Notes: a model not told the origin generated them from the letters alone. 64,000 bases of DNA from Acinetobacter nosocomialis NIPH 2119 (GCF_000368085.1 NZ_KB849239.1:3499715-3563714), one strand, 5' to 3'; positions 36,740 through 47,412 are shown, counted from the first letter of the stretch. Made by a program: numbers and translations.

Positions 36740-36899
36740 CCCTCAAGAAGAGGGCATTTACTGCGAAGAAAGTAGTAAATGTGCATTACAGTCGTGGCAT
36801 CGATCACGACCTTGGTGATTATCACTGCCTTTGACACTTACCAATAGGTGAGATGCGTCAAAGGTGATTCTTTATATATTTGGCTTGGAGTTTACTGGT
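36740..36899 (+). promoter_or_regulatory. Structured leader of the S10 operon
   Basis: Five stem-loops can be read by eye. CCCTC/GAGGG lies at 36740-36754. CATTTACT/AGTAAATG lies at 36755-36781. GTCGTG/CACGAC lies at 36791-36810. GTGA/TCAC lies at about 36815-36825. A long CCTTTGAC/GTCAAAGG at 36828-36864 has an inner CTTACC/GGTGAG stem and an AATA loop. In E. coli the S10 leader is the site of L4-mediated autogenous control. Whether L4 acts here is an inference. Confidence 0.7.
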
Positions 36900-37211
36900 A
36901 TGTCTAACCAGAGAATTCGTATCCGTCTTAAGTCTTTTGATCATCGTCTGATTGATCAATCTGCTCAAGAGATCGTAGAAACCGCTAAGCGTACCGGCGC
37001 ACAAGTTTGTGGTCCAATTCCGATGCCTACTCGCATCGAACGCTTCAACGTTCTTACTTCACCGCACGTTAACAAAGATGCGCGTGACCAGTACGAAATC
37101 CGCACCTACAAACGTTTGATCGACATCGTTCAACCTACAGATAAAACTGTTGATGCATTGATGAAGTTAGATCTTGCAGCTGGTGTTGATGTTCAGATCG
37201 CTTTGGGTTAA
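36900..37211 (+). CDS. rpsJ: 30S ribosomal protein S10
   Basis: S10 (103 residues) is a head protein of the 30S subunit and, as NusE, also part of the antitermination complex with NusB. The start [13 protein letters not shown] is the family N-terminus; twelve upstream codons are open but excluded. GGAG at 36886-36889 precedes it. [20 protein letters not shown] is the conserved C-terminal loop. It is first in the S10 operon. An unusual terminator-like hairpin separates it from rplC. Confidence 0.97.
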
Positions 37212-37217
37212 GGCTTT

Positions 37218-37254
37218 CGGTTAATTAACGATTAGTTAATTAGGCCGCTTTTTT
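37218..37254 (+). promoter_or_regulatory. Terminator-like hairpin between rpsJ and rplC
   Basis: TAATTAAC (37222-37229) pairs with GTTAATTA (37235-37242), with an outer CGG/CCG pair (37218-37220, 37245-37247). CTTTTTT follows at 37248-37254. The stem is AT-rich, so it would be a weak terminator or attenuator. Confidence 0.55.
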
Positions 37255-37268
37255 AGAGGTTTATGCAC

Positions 37269-37907
37269 ATGGCTATTGGTTTAGTCGGTCGCAAATGTGG
37301 TATGACTCGCATCTTTACAGATGCTGGTGTTTCTGTACCTGTTACAGTCATCGAAGTCGATCCAAACCGCATTACGCAAATCAAAACACTTGAAACTGAT
37401 GGTTATCAAGCTGTTCAAGTAACTACTGGTGAACGTCGCGAATCTCGCGTAACTAACGCTCAGAAAGGTCACTTCGCGAAAGCTGGTGTTGCTGCTGGTC
37501 GCTTGGTTAAAGAATTCCGTGTTACTGAAGCTGAGCTTGAAGGTCGTGAAGTTGGCGGTACTATTGGCGTTGATTTGTTCACAGTTGGTCAAATTGTTGA
37601 CGTAACTGGTCAATCAAAAGGTAAAGGTTTCCAAGGTGGTGTTAAACGTTGGAACTTCCGTACCCAAGACGCTACTCACGGTAACTCAGTTTCTCACCGT
37701 GTATTAGGTTCTACAGGTCAAAACCAAACTCCTGGACGCGTGTTCAAAGGCAAAAAAATGGCTGGTCACTTAGGTGATGAACGCGTAACAGTACAAGGTC
37801 TTGAAATCGTATCTATTGACGCTGAACGTTCTGTTTTAGTTGTTAAAGGTGCAATTCCTGGTGCAACTGGCGGTGACGTAATTGTACGTCCTACCATCAA
37901 GGCCTGA
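37269..37907 (+). CDS. rplC: 50S ribosomal protein L3
   Basis: L3 (212 residues) is an early assembly protein near the peptidyl-transferase centre. The start ATG 37269 ([16 protein letters not shown]) is preferred to the ATG six bases upstream because AGAGGT (37255-37260) is better placed for it. [20 protein letters not shown] is the loop that reaches towards the catalytic site, with the Gln that is methylated in other bacteria. It follows rpsJ by 57 bases. Confidence 0.97.
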   Translation: MAIGLVGRKCGMTRIFTDAGVSVPVTVIEVDPNRITQIKTLETDGYQAVQVTTGERRESRVTNAQKGHFAKAGVAAGRLVKEFRVTEAELEGREVGGTIGVDLFTVGQIVDVTGQSKGKGFQGGVKRWNFRTQDATHGNSVSHRVLGSTGQNQTPGRVFKGKKMAGHLGDERVTVQGLEIVSIDAERSVLVVKGAIPGATGGDVIVRPTIKA

Positions 37908-37918
37908 GGGGAAATACC

Positions 37919-38521
37919 GTGAATTTGAAAACTGTTTCCGGCTCTGCTGTTGAATTGTCTGAAGTTGCTTTCGGACGTGAATTTAACGAGGCTCTTGTAC
38001 ACCAAGTTGTTACTGCTTATTTAGCAGGTGGTCGTCAAGGTACTCGTGCTCAAAAATCGCGTGCAGACGTTTCTGGCGGTGGTAAAAAACCATTCCGTCA
38101 AAAAGGTACTGGTCGTGCTCGTGCGGGTTCTATTCGTAGCCCTATCTGGGTTGGTGGTGGTAAAACTTTTGCTGCTCGTCCACAAGATTGGTCTCAAAAA
38201 GTAAACCGTAAGATGTACCGCGGTGCAATGCAATGTATCTTAGCTGAACTTGTTCGCCAAGATCGCCTTGTATTAGTTGAAGAGTTTGCTGTTGCAGCTC
38301 CAAAAACTAAAGAATTGCTTGCAAAACTTAACGACTTAAATGCTGCTCGTGCATTAATCGTTACTGACGCTGTAGATGAGAACTTATATCTTGCAGCACG
38401 TAACCTTCCACATGTAGATGTGGTAGATGCAACTGCAATCGATCCTGTAAGCTTGATCGCGTTTGATAAAGTTGTGATGTCTGTAGCTGCTGCTAAGAAA
38501 ATTGAGGTAGAACTCGGATGA
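37919..38521 (+). CDS. rplD: 50S ribosomal protein L4
   Basis: L4 (200 residues) lines the exit tunnel and in E. coli represses its own operon at the S10 leader. The frame starts with GTG ([13 protein letters not shown]). The tunnel loop with [14 protein letters not shown] (about 57-70) is intact, including the Lys and Gly residues associated with macrolide sensitivity. Its stop overlaps the rplW start by four bases. Confidence 0.97.
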   Translation: MNLKTVSGSAVELSEVAFGREFNEALVHQVVTAYLAGGRQGTRAQKSRADVSGGGKKPFRQKGTGRARAGSIRSPIWVGGGKTFAARPQDWSQKVNRKMYRGAMQCILAELVRQDRLVLVEEFAVAAPKTKELLAKLNDLNAARALIVTDAVDENLYLAARNLPHVDVVDATAIDPVSLIAFDKVVMSVAAAKKIEVELG

Positions 38522-38838
38522 ACAACGAACGTATCTATCAAGTCCTTAAAGGACCAGTCTTCTCAGAAAAGGCACAAGTTTTAGGTGATACTGTTGGTGT
38601 TCAAGTATTTAAAGTAGACATCAATGCTACTAAACTTGAAATCAAAAAAGCAGTTGAAAAACTTTTTGGTGTAGAAGTTGTTAAAGTTAACACAACTATT
38701 ACTAAAGGTAAGACTAAGCGCTTTGGTCGTACATTAGGACGTCGTTCTGATGTTAAAAAAGCATACGTCACCCTGAAAGCCGGCCAAGATGTTGAAATGG
38801 CTGACTTGGGCGATACCGCTGAAAGCGCAGCGGAATAA
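38518..38838 (+). CDS. rplW: 50S ribosomal protein L23
   Basis: L23 (106 residues) sits at the tunnel exit and docks trigger factor and [23 protein letters not shown] and [14 protein letters not shown] are recognisable. The start overlaps the rplD stop (ATGA). The C-terminus is slightly acidic. Confidence 0.96.
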   Translation: MNNERIYQVLKGPVFSEKAQVLGDTVGVQVFKVDINATKLEIKKAVEKLFGVEVVKVNTTITKGKTKRFGRTLGRRSDVKKAYVTLKAGQDVEMADLGDTAESAAE

Positions 38839-38849
38839 GGACGAAAATT

Positions 38850-39674
38850 ATGCCGATTCAAAAATGTAAGCCAACGTCTCCAGGACGTCGCTTTGTAGAG
38901 AAAGTGGTTCATGACCATCTTCACAAAGGCGCTCCTTACGCACCGTTGGTTGAAGCTAAAAAACGTACTGGTGGTCGTAATAACAACGGTCACATTACTA
39001 CTCGTCACGTTGGTGGTGGTCATAAACAACACTACCGTATCGTTGACTTCAAGCGTAACAAAGACAGCATCCCAGCTGTTGTAGAGCGTATTGAATACGA
39101 TCCAAACCGTACAGCACATATTGCTTTATTGAAATATGCTGACGGTGAGCGTCGTTATATCATTGCACCTAAAGGTTTACGTGCTGGCGATAAAGTACAA
39201 TCTGGTAACGATGCTCCAATTCGTCCAGGCAACTGCTTGCCACTTCGTAATATGCCGATCGGTTCTACACTTCATAACGTTGAACTTAAAATTGGTAAGG
39301 GTGCACAATTAGCGCGTTCTGCTGGTGCTTCTGTTCAGTTGTTGGGTCGTGATGGTTCTTACGCGATTATTCGTCTTCGTTCAGGCGAAATGCGTAAAGT
39401 GCATGTTGAATGCCGCGCTGTAATTGGTGAAGTTTCTAACCAAGAAAACAACCTTCGTTCATTGGGTAAAGCTGGTGCTTCACGCTGGCGTGGTGTTCGT
39501 CCTACCGTACGTGGTATGGCGATGAACCCGATTGACCACCCACACGGTGGTGGTGAAGGGCGTAACAAAGGTATTCAACCTGTAAGCCCATGGGGTCAAA
39601 AAGCTAAAGGGTACAAGACACGTACCAATAAGCGTACGACTAAGATGATTATTCGCGACCGTCGCGTCAAGTAA
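38850..39674 (+). CDS. rplB: 50S ribosomal protein L2
   Basis: L2 (274 residues) is a core protein needed for subunit association and peptidyl transfer. [17 protein letters not shown] and the C-terminal [12 protein letters not shown] (His at the peptidyl-transferase-related loop) are intact. It follows rplW by 11 bases. Confidence 0.98.
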   Translation: MPIQKCKPTSPGRRFVEKVVHDHLHKGAPYAPLVEAKKRTGGRNNNGHITTRHVGGGHKQHYRIVDFKRNKDSIPAVVERIEYDPNRTAHIALLKYADGERRYIIAPKGLRAGDKVQSGNDAPIRPGNCLPLRNMPIGSTLHNVELKIGKGAQLARSAGASVQLLGRDGSYAIIRLRSGEMRKVHVECRAVIGEVSNQENNLRSLGKAGASRWRGVRPTVRGMAMNPIDHPHGGGEGRNKGIQPVSPWGQKAKGYKTRTNKRTTKMIIRDRRVK

Positions 39675-39687
39675 AGGAATCTGACTA

Positions 39688-39963
39688 ATGCCTCGTTCTC
39701 TGAAAAAAGGCCCATTCGTCGATGCGCACTTGTTCGCTAAGGTTGAAGCGGCTGTTGCTAGTAACTCTCGCAAGCCGATCAAAACTTGGTCTCGTCGTTC
39801 GATGATCCTTCCAGATTTTGTTGGTTTAACAATCTCTGTTCATAATGGTCGTAATCACGTTCCAGTAATTGTTACTGAGCATATGGTTGGTCATAAACTC
39901 GGTGAATTCGCGCCAACTCGTACCTATCGTGGTCACGGTGTTGACAAGAAATCTAAACGTTAA
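39688..39963 (+). CDS. rpsS: 30S ribosomal protein S19
   Basis: S19 (91 residues) forms a complex with S13 in the 30S head. [11 protein letters not shown] and [21 protein letters not shown] are conserved. It follows rplB by 13 bases. Confidence 0.97.
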
Positions 39964-39971
39964 TAGGTGTC

Positions 39972-40304
39972 ATGATGGAAGTAACTGCTAAATTACGCGG
40001 TGCCGCTATCTCGGCACAAAAAGCACGTTTGGTTGCAGATCTTATTCGCGGCAAATCTGTTGCGCATGCTTTAAACATCTTAAACTTCAGCAATAAAAAA
40101 GCTGCTGTTTTGGTAAAAAAAGCATTGGAATCTGCGATTGCAAACGCTGAACACAATAACAGTTTAGATGTTGACGATCTTAAAGTTTCTACGATTTACG
40201 TTGATGAAGGCATGAGCCTTAAACGTATTATGCCACGTGCTAAAGGCCGTGCAGATCGTATTACTAAGCGTACTTGTCACATCACCGTTAAGGTAGGGGT
40301 TTGA
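39972..40304 (+). CDS. rplV: 50S ribosomal protein L22
   Basis: L22 (110 residues) lines the exit tunnel with L4. The start has two consecutive ATGs (39972 and 39975). The C-terminal loop with [14 protein letters not shown] is intact, with no indel of the kind that gives macrolide resistance. Confidence 0.97.
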
Positions 40305-40305
40305 T

Positions 40306-41058
40306 ATGGGTCAGAAGGTTCATCCAATCGGTATCCGCCTAGGTGTTGTGAAACGTCATAACGCTAACTGGTATGCGAATCCGAAACAATACGCTGAATA
40401 CTTGCTTAAAGATCTTCAAGTTCGTGAGTTTTTAACTAAAAAACTTAAGAATGCGATGGTAAGCAATATTCTTATCGAACGTCCATCAGGCGCTGCTAAA
40501 GTAACTATTAGCACAGCTCGTCCTGGTATCGTAATCGGTAAAAAAGGCGAAGATATTGAGAAATTACAGCGCGAACTTACCAGCATCATGGGTGTTCCAG
40601 CGCAAGTAAGTATCAACGAAATTGATCGCCCAGACTTAGATGCGCGTTTAGTTGCTGAAGCAATTGCTTCTCAATTAGAAAAGCGTGTTATGTTCCGTCG
40701 TGCTATGAAGCGTGCGGTTCAAAACACTATGCGTGCTGGTGCTAAAGGTATCAAAGTTGAAGTGTCTGGCCGTTTAGGTGGTGCAGAGATTGCTCGTACA
40801 GAATGGTATCGTGAAGGTCGTGTACCTTTGCATACATTACGTGCAGACATTGACTATGCAACTATGCGTGCAGAAACAACTTACGGTACGATTGGTGTTA
40901 AAGTTTGGATTTTCCGTGGCGAGATCTTAGGTGGCATGAAACAAGTCATGAACCCTGCTCCTGCTGAAGATCGTCCAGCTAAACGTGGTCGTGGTCGTGG
41001 TGAAGGTCAAGAGCGTCGTGGTCGTCGCGGTGACCGTGCTGCTGACAAGGGAGAATAA
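40306..41058 (+). CDS. rpsC: 30S ribosomal protein S3
   Basis: S3 (250 residues) contributes to mRNA entry and helicase activity. The N-terminus [15 protein letters not shown] and KH-domain sequence [13 protein letters not shown] are conserved. The C-terminus has a basic, RG-rich extension (about residues 222-250) that makes it longer than E. coli S3 (233). It begins one base after rplV. Confidence 0.97.
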   Translation: MGQKVHPIGIRLGVVKRHNANWYANPKQYAEYLLKDLQVREFLTKKLKNAMVSNILIERPSGAAKVTISTARPGIVIGKKGEDIEKLQRELTSIMGVPAQVSINEIDRPDLDARLVAEAIASQLEKRVMFRRAMKRAVQNTMRAGAKGIKVEVSGRLGGAEIARTEWYREGRVPLHTLRADIDYATMRAETTYGTIGVKVWIFRGEILGGMKQVMNPAPAEDRPAKRGRGRGEGQERRGRRGDRAADKGE

Positions 41059-41061
41059 TCC

Positions 41062-41475
41062 ATGTTGCAACCTAAACGTACCAAATTCCGTAAAGTGCAC
41101 AAAGGCCGTAACACTGGTCTAGCGCATCGTGGTAGTACAGTATCATTTGGTTCGATTGCAATTAAAGCAACTGAACGTGGTCGTATGACTGCGCGTCAGA
41201 TTGAAGCTGCACGTCGTACTATTAGCCGCCGTATTAAGCGTGGTGGTAAAATCTTTATTCGCGTATTCCCGGATAAACCAATTACTCAAAAGCCTCTTGA
41301 AGTGCGTATGGGTAAAGGTAAGGGTAGCGTGGAATACTGGGTTTGCCAGATCCAACCAGGTAAGATCCTGTACGAAATTGAAGGTGTGAACGAAGAATTA
41401 GCGCGTGAAGCATTTGCTTTAGCTGCTGCTAAACTTCCGTTTAAAACCACTATCGTGACTCGGACGGTAATGTAA
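41062..41475 (+). CDS. rplP: 50S ribosomal protein L16
   Basis: L16 (137 residues) sits near the A-site t[13 protein letters not shown] and [13 protein letters not shown] are conserved. Its stop shares one base with the rpmC start. Confidence 0.97.
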   Translation: MLQPKRTKFRKVHKGRNTGLAHRGSTVSFGSIAIKATERGRMTARQIEAARRTISRRIKRGGKIFIRVFPDKPITQKPLEVRMGKGKGSVEYWVCQIQPGKILYEIEGVNEELAREAFALAAAKLPFKTTIVTRTVM

Positions 41476-41672
41476 TGAAAACTAAAGATCTACGTGAAAA
41501 ATCGGTAGAAGAGTTGAAAGCTTTGCTTGATGAGCAGCAGCTTAACCAATTCCGTCTTCGTATGGCGAAAGCAACTGGTCAGTTGGGTAAATCGCACGAA
41601 GTGCAAGTTGCTCGTAAGACAATTGCTCGTATTAAGACACTCCTTACCGAAAAACAGGGGAACGGACAATGA
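41475..41672 (+). CDS. rpmC: 50S ribosomal protein L29
   Basis: L29 (65 residues) is a two-helix protein at the tunnel exit. [16 protein letters not shown] and [12 protein letters not shown] are recognisable. It overlaps rplP by one base and rpsQ by four. Confidence 0.96.
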
Positions 41673-41926
41673 GTGAAAAAACAGTCCGCACGTTAACCGG
41701 CAAAGTCGTAAGTGACAAAATGGATAAATCTATTGTTGTTCTTATTGAACGCCGCGTTCAACACCCGTTGTATGGCAAGTCAATTCGCCGTTCAACTAAG
41801 TTACACGCTCATGATGAGAACAACGTTGCTAAAATTGGTGATGTTGTAACCATTAAAGAAAGCCGCCCAATTTCTAAAACTAAAGCTTGGACTTTAGTGG
41901 AAGTAGTTGAAGCAGCTGCTGAGTAA
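41669..41926 (+). CDS. rpsQ: 30S ribosomal protein S17
   Basis: S17 (85 residues) is an OB-fold 16S rRNA-binding protein. [14 protein letters not shown] and the C-terminal [15 protein letters not shown] are conserved. It is the last gene of the S10 operon. A long hairpin lies between it and rplN. Confidence 0.96.
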
Positions 41927-41941
41927 TTCGACGTTCTTGTT

Positions 41942-41999
41942 GCATCATCGGTCAATTTCGAGTACTCTTTGAGCCTTTCGAAATTGTGACCGGTGATGC
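41942..41999 (+). promoter_or_regulatory. Long stem-loop between rpsQ and rplN
   Basis: GCATCATCGGTCA (41942-41954) pairs with TGACCGGTGATGC (41987-41999) with one G-U pair. The stem continues inward through AATTTCGA with TCGAAATT with a two-base bulge. No good T-run follows. It marks the S10/spc boundary. Confidence 0.7.
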
Positions 42000-42018
42000 T
42001 CGGTTTTGGAGTAGGGCA

Positions 42019-42387
42019 ATGATTCAAACCGAAACTATGCTCGACGTAGCAGACAACAGTGGTGCTCGCCGCGTACAATGTATTAAAGTACTTGGTGGTT
42101 CACATCGTCGTTATGCTTCTGTTGGCGACATTATTAAAGTTACTGTAAAAGAAGCAATCCCACGCGCACGTGTTAAAAAAGGTGACGTGATGAATGCGGT
42201 TGTAGTTCGTACTAAATTCGGCATTCGTCGTCCAGATGGTTCTGTGATCCGTTTTGATGATAATGCTGCAGTTATTTTGAACAACAACAAAGCTCCGATT
42301 GCTACTCGTATCTTCGGACCAGTGACTCGTGAACTTCGTACTGAACAGTTCATGAAAATCATTTCATTGGCTCCTGAAGTTCTATAA
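42019..42387 (+). CDS. rplN: 50S ribosomal protein L14
   Basis: L14 (122 residues) contacts the 30S subunit and is bound by the silencing factor RsfS. The start ATG 42019 gives [19 protein letters not shown]; an open extension of 11 codons upstream is part of the hairpin region. It is the first gene of the spc operon. Confidence 0.97.
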
Positions 42388-42396
42388 GAGGCAATC

Positions 42397-42714
42397 ATGG
42401 CTAAGATTAAAAAAGGCGATCAAGTTATCGTGATCGCAGGTAAAGAAAAAGGCAAACAGGGTACTGTGTTGTCTGTTTCTGAAGACCGCGTTAAGGTTGA
42501 AGGCCTTAACTTAGTGAAGAAGCATCAAAAGCCTAACCGTGTAACTGGCGCTGAAGGCGGTGTAGTTACTCAAGAAGCTTCGCTTCATATTTCAAACGTG
42601 GCAATTTTAAATGCTACAACCCAGAAGGCTGACCGTGTTGGTTACCAAGTGATTGATGGCGTGAAAACTCGCGTTTATAAATCAAATGGTGAATCAGTGG
42701 CGGTAGCGAAGTAA
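42397..42714 (+). CDS. rplX: 50S ribosomal protein L24
   Basis: L24 (105 residues) is an assembly initiator. The KOW motif (KKGDQVIVIAGKEKGKQGTV, about 4-23) is clear. It follows rplN by nine bases. Confidence 0.96.
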   Translation: MAKIKKGDQVIVIAGKEKGKQGTVLSVSEDRVKVEGLNLVKKHQKPNRVTGAEGGVVTQEASLHISNVAILNATTQKADRVGYQVIDGVKTRVYKSNGESVAVAK

Positions 42715-42729
42715 TAGGTTGAAAAGGCA

Positions 42730-43266
42730 ATGGCCAGACTTAAAGCACGTTACAACGATGAACTTAAAGCAAAGTTAAAAGAAGAACTTGGCATTAAGAA
42801 CGTGATGGAAATTCCACGCATCACAAAAATTACCCTAAACATGGGTGTAGGCGCAGCTGCAACTGATAAGAAATTATTAGATGGCGCTGTAGTCGACATG
42901 CAATTAATTGCTGGTCAAAAACCAGTAATTACACTTGCTCGTAAATCTATCGCAGGTTTCAAAATCCGTGATGGTTGGCCAATTGGTTGTAAAGTTACTT
43001 TACGTGGCGACCAAATGTACGAATTCTTGGACCGTTTGATCTCTATCGCAATCCCTCGTATCCGTGACTTCCGTGGTTTCTCTTCGAAATCATTTGATGG
43101 TCGTGGTAACTACTCAATGGGTTTGAAAGAGCAAATCGTTTTCCCTGAAATCGATTTCGATAAGATTGATCGTATTCGTGGTATGGATATTACCATTACT
43201 ACGACTGCTCGCACCGATGACGAAGGCCGTGCGCTTATGCGTGCATTCGGCTTCCCGTTCAAATAA
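42730..43266 (+). CDS. rplE: 50S ribosomal protein L5
   Basis: L5 (178 residues) binds 5S rRNA and contacts the P-site t[17 protein letters not shown] and the loop with [14 protein letters not shown] are conserved. It follows rplX by 15 bases. In E. coli S8 represses the spc operon near this start; I see no obvious S8-like hairpin here. Confidence 0.97.
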   Translation: MARLKARYNDELKAKLKEELGIKNVMEIPRITKITLNMGVGAAATDKKLLDGAVVDMQLIAGQKPVITLARKSIAGFKIRDGWPIGCKVTLRGDQMYEFLDRLISIAIPRIRDFRGFSSKSFDGRGNYSMGLKEQIVFPEIDFDKIDRIRGMDITITTTARTDDEGRALMRAFGFPFK

Positions 43267-43275
43267 GAGGTCGAT

Positions 43276-43581
43276 ATGGCTAAGAAAGGTATGATTAATC
43301 GCGAATTGAAACGCGAAAAAACAGTTGCTAAATACGCTGCAAAACGTGCTGAATTAAAAGCTACAATTGCAAACGTAAACGCAAGTGAAGAAGAGCGTTT
43401 CGAAGCGATGTTAAAGTTACAAGCATTGCCACGTAATGCATCTCCGGTACGTCTTCGTAACCGTTGTGGTTTAACTGGTCGTCCTCATGGTTACTTCCGT
43501 AAGTTCGGTTTAAGCCGTAACAAATTACGTGACACAGTAATGCAGGGTGATGTACCAGGCGTTGTTAAGGCAAGCTGGTAA
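43276..43581 (+). CDS. rpsN: 30S ribosomal protein S14
   Basis: S14 (101 residues) is the long form without a zinc ribbon: only one Cys is present in [21 protein letters not shown]. It follows rplE by nine bases. Confidence 0.97.
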   Translation: MAKKGMINRELKREKTVAKYAAKRAELKATIANVNASEEERFEAMLKLQALPRNASPVRLRNRCGLTGRPHGYFRKFGLSRNKLRDTVMQGDVPGVVKASW

Positions 43582-43592
43582 GGAGCGACTAA

Positions 43593-43988
43593 ATGAGTAT
43601 GCAAGATACCGTTGCCGACATGCTAACACGTGTTCGTAACGCACAAATGGCTAAGAAACAAACTGTTTCTATGCCTTCTTCTAAGTTGAAAGTTGCAATT
43701 GCAAACGTACTTCAACAAGAAGGTTATATTTCAAATGTAGAAGTTGCTCAAGAAGAGACAAAATCTACTTTGACAATTACTTTAAAATATTTCGAAGGCA
43801 AACCAGTTATCGAAATGGTTAAGCGCGTAAGCCGTCCAGGTCTTCGCCAATACCGTGGTAAAGATAAACTTCCAAGCGTTAAGCAAGGTTTAGGTATTGC
43901 AATTGTTTCTACAAGCAAAGGCATCATGACTGATCGCGCTGCACGTGCTGCAGGCGTTGGTGGTGAAGTTATTGCTTTTGTTTCTTAA
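43593..43988 (+). CDS. rpsH: 30S ribosomal protein S8
   Basis: S8 (131 residues) binds 16S rRNA helix 21 and in E. coli is the spc operon repressor. [16 protein letters not shown] and the C-terminal [20 protein letters not shown] are conserved. Confidence 0.97.
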   Translation: MSMQDTVADMLTRVRNAQMAKKQTVSMPSSKLKVAIANVLQQEGYISNVEVAQEETKSTLTITLKYFEGKPVIEMVKRVSRPGLRQYRGKDKLPSVKQGLGIAIVSTSKGIMTDRAARAAGVGGEVIAFVS

Positions 43989-44001
43989 TAGGTGATTCCT
44001 C

Positions 44002-44535
44002 ATGTCTCGTGTGGCTAAAGCCCCAGTAACTGTACCTAATGGTGTAGCAGTTACTCAGAACGGCCGGCAGGTCGAAGTGAAAGGCAGCAAAGGTACATTG
44101 TCTTTCAACCTGCATGCGCTGGTCGAGCTAAAACAGGAAGAAGGTAAACTTCAACTTGCTCCAGTTAAAGAATCGAAAGATGCTTGGATGCAAGCTGGTA
44201 CTGCTCGCGCTGTATTGAACAACCTTGTAAAAGGTGTTAGCGAAGGCTTCGAACGTAAGTTACAGCTAGTTGGTGTTGGTTATAAAGCTGCGGTTAAAGG
44301 TACTGTTGTAAACCTTAACCTTGGTTATTCACACCCAATTGACTACGCTTTACCAGAAGGTGTAACAGCGGAAACTCCAACTGCAACTGAAATCATTTTG
44401 AAATCAGCAAACAAGCAGTTGTTAGGTCAAGTAGCGGCAGAAATCCGTGCGTACCGTGCTCCTGAACCATATAAAGGTAAAGGTGTTCGTTATTCGGATG
44501 AAGTCATTCTTCGTAAAGAAGCTAAGAAGAAATAA
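44002..44535 (+). CDS. rplF: 50S ribosomal protein L6
   Basis: L6 (177 residues) has two related RNA-binding folds near the factor-binding site. [14 protein letters not shown] and VGVGYKA are conserved. It follows rpsH by 13 bases. Confidence 0.97.
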   Translation: MSRVAKAPVTVPNGVAVTQNGRQVEVKGSKGTLSFNLHALVELKQEEGKLQLAPVKESKDAWMQAGTARAVLNNLVKGVSEGFERKLQLVGVGYKAAVKGTVVNLNLGYSHPIDYALPEGVTAETPTATEIILKSANKQLLGQVAAEIRAYRAPEPYKGKGVRYSDEVILRKEAKKK

Positions 44536-44549
44536 GGCGCGAGGTTCTT

Positions 44550-44900
44550 ATGAACGAAAAGAAACAATCCCGTTTGCGTCGTGCGAAAAGCACACGCTTG
44601 CACATTCGTGCATTGGGTGCGACTCGTTTGTGTGTAAACCGCACTCCGCGTCACATCTATGCTCAAGTTATTTCAGCAGATGGTGGCAAAGTTTTAGCGC
44701 AAGCTTCAACTTTGGATGCATCTTTACGTAGCGGTACTACAGGTAATGTAGATGCAGCTACTAAAGTAGGTGCTTTAATCGCAGAACGCGCGAAAGCAGC
44801 TGGTGTAACTAAAGTTGCATTTGACCGTTCTGGTTTTAAATATCATGGTCGTATCAAAGCCTTGGCTGATGCTGCTCGTGAAAACGGCTTGGAGTTCTAA
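44550..44900 (+). CDS. rplR: 50S ribosomal protein L18
   Basis: L18 (116 residues) binds 5S r[15 protein letters not shown] and [21 protein letters not shown] are conserved. It follows rplF by 14 bases. Confidence 0.96.
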   Translation: MNEKKQSRLRRAKSTRLHIRALGATRLCVNRTPRHIYAQVISADGGKVLAQASTLDASLRSGTTGNVDAATKVGALIAERAKAAGVTKVAFDRSGFKYHGRIKALADAARENGLEF

Positions 44901-44902
44901 TC

Positions 44903-45400
44903 ATGGCTAAAGTTGAACAAAACGAAGGTCTTGTTGAAAAGCTGGTTGCCGTTGATCGTGTAGCCAAAGTTGTTAAGGGCGGTCGTATCTTCTCTTTCAC
45001 AGCATTAACTGTTGTGGGTGATGGTAATGGTCGTGTTGGTTTTGGTCGTGGTAAAGCACGTGAAGTTCCTGCTGCTATTTCTAAAGCACTTGAAGCTGCT
45101 CGTCGCAACATGATCACTGTAGACCTTGCTGGTACTACTTTACAACACCCTGTGAATGCTCGTCATGGTGCAAGCCGTGTATACATGCAACCTGCTTCAG
45201 AAGGTACTGGCGTAATCGCTGGTGGTGCAATGCGTGCCGTTCTTGAAGCTGCAGGTGTACATAACGTACTTGCTAAATGTTATGGTTCTACAAATGCTGC
45301 TAACGTAGTAAACGCAACTTTTAAAGGTTTGCGTGATATGACTTCTCCTGAGAAAGTCGCTGCGAAACGTGGTAAATCAGTAGAAGAAATTCAAGGGTAA
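44903..45400 (+). CDS. rpsE: 30S ribosomal protein S5
   Basis: S5 (165 residues) maintains decoding accuracy. [21 protein letters not shown] is intact, including the loop where spectinomycin-resistance changes occur (KGGRIF); it looks wild-type. It begins two bases after rplR. Confidence 0.97.
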
Positions 45401-45406
45401 TCAATC

Positions 45407-45583
45407 ATGAAAACGATTAAAGTTACCCAGACTAAATCTTCTTCACATCGCTTGAAAAATCACAAGCTTTGCTTACAAGGTTTAGGTCTGCGTCGTATTG
45501 GTCATACTGTAGAAGTGCAAGATACGCCTTCTAACCGTGGTATGATCAACAAAGTCTACTATATGGTTAGTGTAGAGGAATAA
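45407..45583 (+). CDS. rpmD: 50S ribosomal protein L30
   Basis: L30 has 58 residues. The N-terminus [15 protein letters not shown], then [19 protein letters not shown] and the end [11 protein letters not shown], match the family. It lies six bases after rpsE and three before rplO. Confidence 0.95.
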
Positions 45584-45586
45584 GCC

Positions 45587-46027
45587 ATGACTCTGCGTTT
45601 AAATGAGCTTGCACCTGCAGAAGGTGCAAAACGTGAACACCGTCGTTTAGGCCGTGGTATCGGTTCTGGCGTTGGTAAGACTGGTGGCCGTGGTGTCAAA
45701 GGTCAAAAATCACGTAAAAGTGGTGGCGTTCGTCCAGGTTTCGAAGGCGGTCAAACAGCGATTTATCGTCGTTTACCTAAATTCGGTTTCACTAGCCAAA
45801 TCGCTTTAAAAACTGCTGAAGTACGTTTGTCTGAGTTAACTAAAGTGGAAGGCGACATTGTTAGCCTTGAAACTTTAAAAGCTGCGAATGTTGTTCGTCG
45901 CGATCAAATTCGTGCTCGTATCGTGCTTTCTGGTGAAATCACTCGTGCATTCACTGTTCAAGGTGTTGCATTGACTAAAGGCGCTAAAGCTGCAATTGAA
46001 GCAGCTGGCGGTAAAGTCGAGGAGTAA
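45587..46027 (+). CDS. rplO: 50S ribosomal protein L15
   Basis: L15 (146 residues). The Gly-rich N-terminal tail ([19 protein letters not shown]) threads into r[20 protein letters not shown] is conserved. It is followed by secY after six bases. Confidence 0.97.
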   Translation: MTLRLNELAPAEGAKREHRRLGRGIGSGVGKTGGRGVKGQKSRKSGGVRPGFEGGQTAIYRRLPKFGFTSQIALKTAEVRLSELTKVEGDIVSLETLKAANVVRRDQIRARIVLSGEITRAFTVQGVALTKGAKAAIEAAGGKVEE

Positions 46028-46033
46028 TCTCGA

Positions 46034-47392
46034 GTGTCTATGTCTCCTAGTTCTTCAGGTCATGTCAACATGATGAAAGGTCAGCCATTTCATGTGAAAT
46101 ACCGTGAAATTATTCGCCGGATGAGTTTTCTAATCGGTGCATTGCTGGTCTTTCGACTAGGAGCGCATATTCCAGTACCAGGCATTAATAATGCTGCGTT
46201 AGAAAATTTATTTCATGCAAACCAAGGAACTATTCTTGGGCTATTCAATATGTTTTCTGGCGGTGCTTTAGAGCGAATGTCGATTCTTGCTTTAGGGATC
46301 ATGCCTTATATTTCTGCATCTATTATTGTGCAGTTAATGTCAACAGTGATTCCTTCTCTTGAAGCCTTGAAAAAGGAAGGGGAGCAAGGTAAGCGAAAAA
46401 TTAATCAATATACGCGTCAAGGTACATTACTACTTGCAGTGGTTCAGGCAGTAGGTATGTGTGCAGGCCTTATTGGTCAGGGTATTACTCTGTCTACAGG
46501 ACTTGCATTCTATATACCTGCAGTTACATCACTTATCGCTGGAACTATGTTCTTAATGTGGTTAGGTGAACAAATCACTGAAAGAGGTATCGGTAATGGT
46601 ATCTCAATGATTATTTTTGCAGGTATTGTAGCTGGTTTGCCTAAGTTAATTATGCAATCAGTGTCATCTGTAGATAATGGTCAAACAAGTTTAATTGGTC
46701 TTGTTATCTTTGGTCTTTTGTCTCTTGGTGTATTGGCTGCGATTGTGTTTATTGAAAAAGCACAGCGTCGTATTCCAGTAAACTATGCGCAGAAGCAGCA
46801 AGGGCGTCGTATATTTACAGCTCAGCAAACACATCTACCATTAAAAATTAATATGGCTGGTGTGATTCCTGCGATTTTTGCAAGTTCTTTACTATTGTTC
46901 CCAGCAAGTCTTGGACAATGGGTGGGTAGTGCAGATCCGAATGCTGGTTTAATTAAACGTAGCTTACAAGATTTAGCTTTGGTATTGTCGCCTGGACAGC
47001 CTTTGTATTTGGTGCTCTTTGGTGCGTTAATTATCTTTTTCTGTTACTTTTATACGGCTTTAGTATTTAGCCCTAAGGAAGTATCAGAAAATCTAAAACG
47101 CAGCGGAGCTTATGTGCCTGGTATTCGCCCAGGTGAGCAAACTGCTCGTTACTTAGATCATATTCTTAATCGTTTGACGTTTATTGGTGCGATTTATATT
47201 ACAGTCATTTGTTTGATGCCAATGATTCTACAAAGTTCTTTTGGTATTCCATTCTATTTGGGTGGTACCTCATTACTGATCGTAGTCGTTGTTGTTATGG
47301 ACTTTATGGCTCAGCTACAAGCGCATTTAACATCTCATCAATATGACAATCAAACATTAATGAGAAAAACGACTGCTCATCCTAAGGGATAA
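46034..47392 (+). CDS. secY: Protein translocase subunit SecY
   Basis: SecY (452 residues) is the channel of the SecYEG translocon for export and membrane insertion. GTG at 46034 is the likely start, because GAGGAG at 46018-46023 is 10 bases upstream; an ATG at 46040 is also possible. Ten membrane helices are evident. [38 protein letters not shown] and the cytoplasmic loop with PGIRPGEQT are conserved. Its place near the end of spc, before rpmJ, is canonical. Confidence 0.97.
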
Positions 47393-47412
47393 GCGCACTT
47401 AGAGGTTTCATC

